Assembly: GCA_013396655.1 (NCBI GenBank)
Contig: WBMV01001030.1
Location: 610,205-674,204 of the forward strand
Reading direction: 5' to 3'
DNA: 64,000 bases
Source of the DNA: Campylorhamphus procurvoides
Lineage: Eukaryota > Chordata > Aves > Passeriformes > Dendrocolaptidae
This document shows positions 41,850 to 51,560 of this stretch, piece by piece (positions within the stretch are counted from its first letter, which is position 1; every line of letters starts with the position of its first letter). The position numbers and the translations under genes were made by a program. The notes beneath the pieces were generated by a model that saw nothing but the letters and a program-made list of their open reading frames with translations, had not been told where the DNA came from and ran no database searches.

Positions 41850-42749
41850 TGCCCTGATATGGGATTTGGACAACCACCAGAGAACTAGGATCTCAAATAA
41901 GTCACTCCCCTTTTATTTCTCCTCCCCCCATCCCTCCAATAACAAAGAAGCAATACAGAGAAATATAAGCAAAATTAACAATTTACTAGAAGAAATAGCA
42001 GTAACTACAACGATCCCCATCCCTAGGACAAAGATAAAATGGTTCCCATCCCGCGCCCGACGTGTCACATGGTTTCCCCAGGGACAAATTCAAAAAGGTT
42101 CCTATCCCCACCCTGTGTGCCACGTCGTCTCCCCACAGACCTAGAGAGAGAGAGATGGCAGAGAGGTCTCCCCCTCCTGCCTGGACCACACGGTGAGAAA
42201 AATAAGAAAAACAATGTTGCAAACATTTTTTTGGTGGAAGGACAGCACACGGTAGCAGGGTGCAGGCTCTCTGTCCCGGTGGGGGCCAGCAAACAGCAAT
42301 AGCAACAGCAAAACACCCCAAAACAGCAGCATTCCCTGGCAATGGCTGGAAAAGGCAGGTAGCAATACCCCTGAGGAGGTTTGTTCTGGAGCGACTGCAG
42401 AACCCCTGAAATGGCTACAGTGGGTGGTCCCTCTTGCCTTGGCCAGCGGCAGCAGCCAGCGATCACTGAGCAGCAAGGCTCCCCCCGACAGCGCCTGAGG
42501 AGTGGTCCCAGGACAGCTTTCTCTCTGCTGTGGCAGCAGTGCTGGCAGTGCACCAGGTCCGCTCTCTTCCTGCGACAACGGTGCAGTTCTGGAAGGGGTT
42601 ACCTTTCCCGAGAGCCAGGGCAAGGAGTGGCCATCCTTTCATTTCTGCCTGTGGTGCTTTTTGGCTGAAAACCATGCCCCCCCAGCTATGATCTGGTGGT
42701 ATCAATTATTCAGGCTAAAGCTTCACCTCCTTGCTTAGTAACCATAACA
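41850..42749 (-). repeat. ERV-L 3' LTR
   Basis: It begins at 42749 with TGTTATGGTTAC (minus strand), preceded by a weak purine tract (AGAATAAGGGATGGA). It is GC-rich over 42100-42680, unlike its AT-rich surroundings. It contains a 56-bp tandem pair (42026-42137) and an AATAAA poly(A) signal on the minus strand at 42917-1000 bp equivalent position 41917-41912. About 60-100 bp of R/U5 should follow that signal, giving an estimated end near 41850. The end has not been located exactly. It has no recognised protein-coding content, although several chance frames cross it. Confidence 0.65.
42026..42137. repeat. 56-bp tandem duplication inside the LTR
   Basis: Two adjacent units start GGACAAA at 42026 and 42082. 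Shared blocks include GGACAAA, AAAA.GGTTCC, ATCCC, GTG.CAC and TCCCCA, at roughly three-quarters identity by eye. This looks like an old tandem duplication. Confidence 0.7.
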
Positions 42750-43414
42750 TTATCCATCCCTTATTCTATACCATCCACATCATGCACAGATTTACTTACA
42801 CTTAAATCAACAAAAGTATTATTTCAGTAGTCATTGACTGACCGTTCTCCCAAGGTGCTTGTTGAGTTCATTTAGTCCATAACTAGTGTAAATAGAGCAA
42901 TCCATACTCGTTTGTCCATGGGGTTCAGTATTCAATGGTAGTGTTATTCAGCAACCAGTATTATATATGCAATTCAACATTACAGATGGTTCGCACCCAA
43001 AATCAGATCTCCTTAAGGTACGCATCATGTTTCCCTATCTTTCTGTATTACCCACCTAGTGCACCCAGGTCCTTCGGCAAAATCAATCCCACAGATGGGA
43101 ATCCCTTGCTTGAGGCAGGCCTAGTCAAAGCCGTCTTTCCTAATATATTTCTCATACGTATCACAGCGACTTTATCTCCATCTAAGGTATGTAGGGGTTC
43201 TGAGTGTGCAGGGCCATCTCGATTCGTAGAGCCTGTTAACTAACAAGGCAGTTTTTGCTAAATGCACATCCCAATGTCTGATGGTCCCACAGCCCTTTGC
43301 CTTCAATGTGGTTTTTAACAGTCCATTGTACCATTCAACTTTCCCAGGGGCTGGTGCACAATTGGGAATATGATATGGACGCTGGCCCTTCTGCTCCCAC
43401 CTGCACCACTATTC

Positions 43415-43501
43415 GGCTGAAAACCATGCCCCTCAGCTGTGATGAGGTGGTATTGAATATCCAATACTAAAGCTCCACCCCCTTGCTTTGTAACCATAAC
43501 A
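43415..43501 (-). repeat. ERV-L 5' LTR remnant (first 87 bp)
   Basis: This 87-bp stretch aligns with 42663-42749 over its full length. It has an identical start (TGTTATGGTTAC on the minus strand), an identical end (GGCTGAAAACCATGCC on the plus strand) and scattered substitutions plus compensating small indels in between. The LTR stops abruptly at 43415 and is joined directly to integrase sequence. This shows a deletion running from within the 5' LTR into pol. Confidence 0.8.
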
Positions 43502-45316
43502 CCTAGACATGCAGAAGAACGCCAAACCAGAATTAAGACTGTTTCTAAATATTATCTTTCAAGTTCATCCCAATTCTCTTCAATTTTCATAAACCATTAA
43601 TTAAACCCGATTGATATTTGCAATCTTTTCTCACTGATCATGTGAGACTACCTCCAATGAAAAATGGTTTTTACAATACATGATTTGAGAAGCTAGGGAA
43701 AAAAACCCAAAAAAACCCACAAAACCCCAAATACTGAAAGATATGAAATAAACCAGGAAAAATTCTCCAGTTGGGTGAAGAATCTCAAAAATAAGCTGTA
43801 TCTAGACAAATTAAAGACACTTGTAGACTTTTGCAGATTGAGCCCTCTCAATACACATGAAGCACAGGAATTCTACATGTGACATGATAGTTTGGAAGAT
43901 TACTTGTTCCACCGTGCTTATGTTGTTTCACAGGTCAAACATCATGACTAAAACCTCTAGGGAATAATCGCTACTCTAAAAAATCAGACAACAAAACAAA
44001 GGAAAATTATTTGTTTTGCCTCACTTTGCGGACTATCACGGTTTGTTTCTGTCAGTTGAATATACAAACAAATAAAACCCCAAACTTGTTCATGGAGAAA
44101 AAAAGAAGAACGTATTATTTTTTCCATCTGAGAGAATATATTTAGAATTTCCTAACTTTCTCAAAGTGAAACAATAAAACCCCACAACAGTGAGGGTCAT
44201 GGAAGTCTACATACTATTATGCAGAAATGGCCAAATAGCTGCTCTGTCCTCTGCCTGTTCATACCAGTATTTTAAACTAAAATACAAACAACTATGCATG
44301 AGAGTTTGCAGTGTGTTATATGAAGACACTGCAATTCCATTTCTAGGTTCTGATTTAATATCCTCCCTTAAAAGACTGATTTTGTTAGTTATTGAGCAAA
44401 GTAAAACAAATGACAAGCTTATTACACACTACATAGAAAAGTAACTATCTTTACTGCAACCATAAAATAAGTGTATTGAGAATAATTGGCATTAAAAATT
44501 TTAAATTCTTTCATGATATTCTGAGGTGATGTTTGCAACTAGGAAATACTCTCACACTTGAAAAAAACAAAACCTTAACAGTATCATTAAACTACTTTGC
44601 ATCAACCTAAAAGATGAGAAAAGCCTTTATGGTTGAAATTAACCAGCAGTTGGTTCAAAGTTATGGGGTTGACAGAAAAGCAAGTAGAAAAAGCTCATGC
44701 CTCTTAACAGATCAAACATACTATGAAGCTCAACAGTCTTAAAGCAAAAAATCCAGTAACTTTTCAGCGTTTCTTTTTTATTTATTTATTTTTATGAGAC
44801 CTCATCAAATCCCTTGGGGTAGAAGGACTGCTGGTTATCACCAAGCCCTGCTGTACATGCCTCCATTAAGCTCTTAGATCTTGAGAGAAAGCTGATGAAA
44901 CAACTTACTGTCAATTAATTCCAAACATATACATGCCTATGTTTGGCTGACATTTTAATGCCCTTCCCCTTCAATGAACCACAAAACAAAAATACTGAAC
45001 CTCTAAAATATACTTCTTTGACAGAATGCTCAAGGTAGCAAGACTGGCTTCATTACACCACTGATGTAAAGAACTCACATAAAGATACATTTTGCCTTAG
45101 GCCTAAGGATTATATCCATACCAAATCACATCAAGAAGCAAGCCGCAAGAAAGGATAGCTCTGTAAAAAATAAAAATCTGATCACCAGAAGAATCCTCAA
45201 TCCCCATTGTTAAATTCAAGATGCAAGGAACAGCAAAATGACAGAGAAAATCATGCTATTTGATACCTGAACCACTTTTTTATTATTATTATTTTCATGG
45301 CATTGCATTAAAAAAA

Positions 45317-45345
45317 TCACAGAATCATAGAATATCCCTGTAGAT
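45317..45345 (-). mobile_element. CR1 LINE 3' tip (minus strand)
   Basis: ATCACAGAATCATAGAATA is the reverse complement of the CR1 terminal repeat. Only this terminal 30 bp or so is recognisable. The adjoining sequence has lost the GGAAGGGACC core, so the assignment rests on a short motif. Confidence 0.55.
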
Positions 45346-46522
45346 TACAGATATAATCTCAGTATGGCTTTTTATAGCTGCCTCTGTTGTACCCATCCCC
45401 CGAATCCTTATCGCACATACTACTGTCTGCTTTCTTATCTCAGGATGACTCTTTCTTTATCTTTCCTCTTGAGGTATGCACAGGAACTATATGCCTTTTA
45501 CAAGGCAGTAAACAAGGAAAGAAAATGAAAGCCTGGCCCCAGCTAAGTCAGTGGTAACATTTCTGAGTTTCCTGTATTCTACCAGAGAAAAGTATGCATT
45601 TTATCAAAGACAGTTGGCATGATATGAAATAATACTTAGACACTTGGCATATAATTCAAGTGTCATGTTCAAAAGAATGATGCTAAAAATCCTGCTAACA
45701 GGTTTATGTTTTTAGAAAATCAGATGACAATTTCCTTACATGTGTAGTTGTATGCATGGATGTCTTCTTTAGAGCCACCACATAACAAGGCAGCCAGAGC
45801 TGATTATTTTAAGCAAGCTATGCGTTCCCAAACCCAAATCCCAATCCTCCAGAACTCCTCAGGGAGCCTTCACACCCAAACAGAGCTCTGTGTAGGAGGT
45901 GGCCTTAAAGACATATCTTCTCTTTTAAGCAACTGGCATGCAGTGACTCAAAGCACAGATCTGAGGAGTGGGTGCCCGAGGCTCTGGGGACAGTTACTGC
46001 TGGGCAGCCAATGCTCTCTGGGTCCACAGACCAGTATCCAGTGTGGGACAGCGAGCTCCTCCACCAGGAGCAAGAGCTCAGTTGTTAGCCATCTCACAAC
46101 ATTGGTGTCTCTTCCTGAGTACAGCCTGGAAAAACATTATAGCAATAGGATTAGTTATTTCTATGATTTAATTTCTATGCTACTTAATTATTGGTGTAAA
46201 GTAAATAATCAAGGAAACAGAAGAACCAGGAAACCCGTGACTGCTAATCACAAAGATCCTCTCTTATCTGTAGAAGACAACAGTTTGATCTTGTTTTTTA
46301 GTCTTTTCAATTCAGCAGAGACTCTTTAAGGAAATTCCAAGAAAGTTTCTAGGACATGACTAGAAATGCATGACAAGCTTTACTTGATTACATCTTTATC
46401 ATAAATACATTACTCTACTAATATGAGACAGTGCAGCTTTAAGGGGAATTACATAAAGCAAATCTAAATTTTTCAGTTAAACTGAAACAGTACTCCTCTA
46501 AGTTTGTTGACTCATTCAGCAA

Positions 46523-46550
46523 ATTTATTTAAAATTATTTATTTAAAATT
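46523..46550. repeat. Perfect 14-bp tandem duplication
   Basis: ATTTATTTAAAATT occurs twice back to back (46523-46536, 46537-46550). This is a small AT-rich slippage duplication. Confidence 0.9.
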
Positions 46551-49500
46551 TATTTTTGAATTCTTCAAACAGATAAATGAGTATTCAGAAGAGCTCCTTA
46601 GGAAAAAAAAGTAAGAATCATGGGGTTATCAATTGTTCTGTTTAAAAAATTTAGAGAGAAGCAAGAAATAAAAGACATTTAAATTTAGAAATTTTCCATT
46701 TCATACTCTCCAGACATGAGTGTGCTGCTACAGAATTTCTAATAAAAAGATATAAACCAAAAGTTAGTTGGTGCTGATGCAACACAAGATAGTACTTTCC
46801 CATTGCTAGTGAAATTCATGAGGAGTACTGGGAGGTGGCATTAATACACAGCAAAGGTGACACAAAAGCTGTGGCAGGTATCTATAGAAAAGAAAGAGAG
46901 CTAATGGCAGCCACTCCATAGGAGTTGTCACATAAATACCTCACACTGTATAAGCATAAAAAAAGAATATTAGTGGCTGAAGGTTGGTTCAGGAGGAAAA
47001 TAAGTATCACATCATCTAGTCTATTTAATTAATCTTCTGAACAAACTCAAACTTCACCAAGACCAGAGAAAGCAGGTCCCAGTGCCAAGGAACACTGTGT
47101 GACCCACAGTCTTCTTTCCTTATTCCAACGCCAGCAGCTCCTGAAACACACAGAGGTGTCTCTGCTGTTTCTTGATGTCTCTCTTGTGAGCAGCTTTGAA
47201 TTTGAAGAGACGTATTACTAAAACTTAGTACTCCAAGCAGCCCAAGGGATATCAAAATGGACATAGAATCAGAACTCCTAACTGGTGAAAATTTGAGCTT
47301 TATGGTAATTATGGAAACCAACATGAGAAGCAAACTGCATAATCAGTCTTCAGAGGATTTTAAAACGCTGTGAGCAGGCTCTACTATCATCTCAGTTCAA
47401 ATGTAAAATATAAATGTGCAACCTTCCAGTTTTAATCCCAGCTTCACCACTGACTTTGTGAGTCATCCCAGACAGCCTCGGTTTTCCCTTCTAGCTTTTC
47501 TCCTTTCTCCCTTTCAATTCTAAGCTCACCTGAGCTAGATGTGCTTCTTAAGATCTAACTCAAAAAAGAAATTCACATCATTCTTTGGTTGACCTCCAAA
47601 AGCAGCGTTCTCTCTCCCCTCTTTTTTTCTGGGTTAACTGCAGAGTTTGAAAATAAAGCATAAAAGTTCAAACTGACAGAAATTATTTCCATATGATATC
47701 CACAGAATTCTGAAGAAAATATGCATTTTCTTGAGTCTCACACAAGGCTACTGAAGATTACTGCTGATTCCCTTCAATCCTTGCCATATTCATCTTATCC
47801 TTTCAGCTAAATGAAGGAGTCCTCATCATGCTGCTAACAAATGACTTAAACTCACTTCTTTCACCCCTGCAGTGCAAGAGAATATCGGCTAAGAATGGCA
47901 GAGGTCTGCTCCTAATGGACATGAGCACACACCAGATCCCACCCTCTCTAAGTGACTTGACATAGACTTCCTGGCTGCGCACTCATTAGCTCCATCCTGC
48001 CTATACAGCACACAGGAAATAATATTAAAGTGCTTCACAAAGTAGCACGTAGGGCCATAAATTTCAAATTGAGACATCTTCCATTTCTGCACTTGTAGGC
48101 ATATGGAGAAGAGGGCTTGAAGGGGGTAATAGGTCTGATACTTTCCCACCATGAAATCAAGAAGTAAATCTGAGCCATCCTCACATCTTGAGGACTGGTG
48201 AAGAGGCACTTAGAAGCACAAGGGTCCTTCACCAATGTGCGGTGGTATCTCGAAAGCTTTCATTCTTAGAATATGACTATTTGACTTTTTGTTTTAATCC
48301 CAATCTGCACATGCAAAACACAGTTGTCAAAATAAACATCTCCGTCACGCTAGCAAATGCTGCTTTTGGCAAGGGCCCCCCTGGTCTCTGAACTGATATC
48401 TCAGTGAAAGGCAAACGAGTCTGGAGGAAAGGTATGGGGGGAAGAGTGCGGAATTACAGATATTCTAATGATGTCTTCATTTCCCTGCAGCTCTAGAAGA
48501 AAAAGCTCTGTGGTGCTGAATCTGACCTCACTAAAAACAGTAGCAGAAAATCGGCCACACCATAAGCACTTGCATGGCTTTCCTCTGCAAACATGCTTTC
48601 CTTTGTTTACTACATCTTTAAGTACATGAATGCACTGACCACCCACAGTATCAGGTAGCCTAGCATGGGAAAGGTAAGAGATGAAGGTAGGATTGATTCT
48701 TTGTATGAATATAAATTAATCTATGTCATCCACAGCTCATCCCCAGTCAGTTCATGTCCCTGACAGGCTAACTTGTCCCAAGCTCTCCAGAAATCATGCA
48801 GATGAAAGAGCCAAGCCTGTGGTATAGGAATTACAGGACTGGAGAGTTAAAAAGGGATTTGCAAATCAAGTAGTAATTCCTGCCTTGGCTTGCTTAATTT
48901 AATGTATCCTATTCTACTGCTGCTCCCCCCTCCCAGCAGCAGCAAATCAGTGTTGTACACAGAAGCAGTCATGTTGTGAGACACTACCTGAGCTCTGCTG
49001 CAGCACCTGGTTAAAAATATGCTCAGTATCCTCTGGGCTCTGACCTGCATACACTGAAACAAAGATAGGGATGAGCTTACAGATGAACATAGGATCTGGC
49101 AGCGAGCACACTAAGTCATTTCTCTGCTCTCCTTCTGCACCTTATCAGTGATATTTCCCTAACAGCACAAGATGCAGCACCAGGCTCACTGCATTTCAAC
49201 TCCCCAAGGAAACTCACTCAGATCTTCACAGGGATAACACTTTATCTGGCAAGCACCAGAGTAAAAAGTGAAAGCATTAGTTAATTTTGCACCTTGGTTG
49301 CTCACATCCACAGACACTCCAACTCAACAGCAGAGAAGATAACAGATAAAGGGAAGAATTTCTCTAGAATCTCTTAAAAACCCCACCTCTAGGTTTGCTG
49401 GCTGATCAATCACATTTATTACCATGCAACATTACTGCAAGGAATATTTTGAAAATGCATTTGCTGTAAACCAGGCTCAGCCTCTTTTCTTTCCTACACA

Positions 49501-51110
49501 CATTTAGGAGATGTCCAATTCCCTCCATAGCAGAGCCTGCATTTCTTATTCCCTGGCACAGAAATGCAGACATGGACCTACTCTACTCCATTTTATACTT
49601 TCAGATCAGTTTTGCAATCAAGAGCTGGGGAGGGGGAAAAGGAAGAGAGGGAAATGTGCCCCTATGCTTTTCCTTGCACTATTGCTGTAAGAAAAAATGA
49701 TTATAGGATTATGACTAAATATTAAACTAAAGGAAGTGTTCCACCTAGGGACCATCCTCACCAGGGAAGGCAACGGGCGTATTACCTGCAAAGGGACACC
49801 CTTTTAGGAGTGACTGTGTCTGCTGGTTCTGTGATAAAAAATGATGCAGAGGTATTGCCCCCAGTAGTAATTAACAATGTTAATCTTCTTCTTCCTCTCT
49901 ATGGTGATAAAAAGAGTAATTTTTATATTTAATTAATGCAGAGGATCATTTTGGAAACTGGCTAATGAGGCTCTGATCACATTACCATGAAAATGTGCAT
50001 TAACACCGCAACTGAGGAGGCTGCTTCATGTGTAGAGAATCCACTTTGTAATTAGCCCACTGTGAAATGAATCACATCAGGAGGAACTCGGAACCACTCG
50101 GCACTGGGCACTTAGCTGCTGCTGTGCCAATAGACCACCAACATTCTAAGCTGGTTTTTCTCCTCTGCACTGCCTGTCAGCAGCAGTGCAGTCCAAAAAC
50201 GCCAGTGTTCAGCCTCTGTCAACGGCAATGTGTCAAAGCCAGGACAAATTACAGAGAGGGAGAGAACAGATGCTGAAAGGCACTAAACTTTAGTATGTGA
50301 GAGTCTGATGAGCCAAGAGGAAAAAACAAACAAAAAGCTGCAAATAAAATACTGATTCAATAGGATCTGAGCAAAAATTATGGGCTATTATGGGAAGTGC
50401 TTGTTTAGTCTTTTCTCATCTTATTATGAAGGAGCTGGGAATATGTTAGCAGCAGACGGCTACATACTGCACTGCTATGATGCTGAAAGAGACCCTAAAA
50501 TATCTAAATGGGATTAAGATCTTTGTCTAGTAGTAAACTGAAATAACACACACAATGCATGAACAAGCAGCACGTCTCACCCATGGCCACCCTGTTGTAC
50601 TCAGTATCTGTTTAAAGGTAACAAAACATTTCAGAATTATTTCAATTTTAATTAATTAATCTGAAAATTTAACATACTTCTCAGCCAGCACAGACATGCC
50701 ATAAAAACTTTGTTACTTAACTCAGAAATACCTGAGATCACACACCTAACGCTTTCAGAGGCAGCAGTGCAACTTATCTGAAATCAGTCTTATTACCAAA
50801 GCCAAAGGCTCCCTTAAAACATCACCGATACGGTTCAATGAGACTGCTGCTATATGACTGACATCTTGGCAGAAGATGCACAAAAATGTTAAAAGAATCC
50901 CACAGGAAGTCATCTGAAGGGGGAGTGGCATATGAGCAGAAAACAACAGGCACCCAAAATACTAATAATTACCAACCTCCCCCCAAACAACTTAGGCAGT
51001 AATTTTGCAAAGGAAAGAAAAAAGGCAAAGCAAAACAAAAGCACTACTTACTCTCTGTAAAGAACATACATTTTTACTCTGGAGATGCTGGTAATATCCT
51101 CTGCACTCAC

Positions 51111-51179
51111 CTGTGAAACTTCATAGAGCAGTTTGTAGTGCTCTTCTCTCTTCTGAAAAGTGCACAGATTGCAGCCCAT
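51111..51179 (-). CDS. PDZRN4: PDZRN4 alternative (short-isoform) first coding exon
   Basis: Read on the minus strand, this is an ATG, 23 codons and a CAG|GTGAGT splice donor at 51110/51111. The peptide starts MGCNLCTFQKREEHYK and ends EVSQ. I recognise it from memory as the alternative N-terminus of PDZRN4 (LNX4); PDZRN3 has a close equivalent. The ATG has A at -3 and G at +4. The frame has a TAG stop upstream at 51267-51269 and no ATG in between, which supports this start. The exon ends in phase 0. In the family, the long isoform carries a RING E3-ligase domain, zinc fingers and two PDZ domains. The short form replaces the RING and the start of PDZ1 with this peptide. The next exon (expected to begin Val-Asn-Gly) was not found at lower coordinates, so the following intron would exceed 51 kb. 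Gly2, Cys3 and Cys6 form an N-myristoylation plus palmitoylation pattern. A less likely alternative is an internal 42-nt exon starting at 51152 after the TTTTCAG acceptor-like site. Confidence 0.82.
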
Positions 51180-51560
51180 CCTAATAAGCAACACAAGAGC
51201 AAAGCCTCTAATTTCCCCAGCACTGAACGGCAAATGCACTGACAGGGAATCACCCTCCAGACTTGTCTACTGTTTTTCATCAGTCACTCCAGCCCCGACA
51301 CAGGCACGCCACTGTTAGCTGGAAGCACAAGGCAGGGCAGTGTGTAGCAGCATGCTCTTCTTCCCTTTCCCTAACTATCTTACACTCACGTATACACACA
51401 CAGAGTTTCGACTCAGTTCATGGCAACACTCCCCCTGTCTCTGCATCAGTGCACATGACTACACAGATTCCCACTCATGAATATTAATAGCCTCTCATTG
51501 ATTATTTATGACAGAACGTGTTAGCGGGGAGGGGTGTCATAGCTGCTGATGATGACAGAT
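51180..51560 (-). promoter_or_regulatory. Putative 5' UTR and alternative promoter of the PDZRN4 short isoform
   Basis: This lies directly upstream of the short-isoform ATG on the minus strand. Because the exon encodes a translation start, a transcription start must lie here or in an upstream non-coding exon. A TATA-like ATAAATA occurs at 51503-51509 (minus), with a CCCCTCCCCGC stretch just upstream of it. Several upstream ATGs occur, including one at 51280-51278 whose frame runs out of phase across the main start. The true transcription start cannot be read from sequence alone, and an acceptor site for an upstream non-coding exon is equally possible. Confidence 0.4.

Larger units (their letters stand above)
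41850..43501 (-). mobile_element. ERV-L type endogenous retrovirus, internally deleted
   Basis: Read on the minus strand, the parts are: a 5' LTR remnant (43501-43415), the last part of pol (about 43412-43025), a short non-coding stretch, and a 3' LTR starting at 42749. Both LTR copies start TGTTATGGTTAC. The pol part has the integrase segment YNGLLKTTLKAKG followed by a WD..HLAK motif. A frameshift follows, and then the terminal GPGCTRWV segment and a TGA at 43027-43025. This order matches class III ERV-L pol. No env is seen, as expected for ERV-L. All of gag, protease, reverse transcriptase, RNase H and most of integrase are missing. The element is broken and cannot be functional. The 3' edge is uncertain, and no target-site duplication of the adjoining CCTAG (43502-43506) was found. 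Confidence 0.8.
43507..51110. other. Intron after the short-isoform first exon; no exon seen
   Basis: If 51111-51179 is PDZRN4, this is the start of its downstream intron, beginning with the GTGAGT donor. It includes the CR1 tip and the 14-bp duplication listed separately. It also includes a 193-codon plus-strand frame (45748-46329), antisense to the gene, that I do not recognise. Positions about 49880-50100 look like a conserved non-coding element in composition. Confidence 0.6.

Noticed and set aside
42065..42623. Overlapping minus-strand frames of 118-162 codons
   Set aside because: They lie within the GC-rich LTR, overlap each other in different phases, and show no retroviral protein motifs.
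43055..43061. CCTAG followed by TG as the missing ERV-L target duplication
   Set aside because: It falls inside the pol coding remnant, so it cannot be the element's outer edge.
51180..51239. N-terminal extension of the PDZRN4 frame by 20 codons
   Set aside because: The frame start at 51239 is GTG, not ATG. The first in-frame ATG is at 51179 and has a strong Kozak context.
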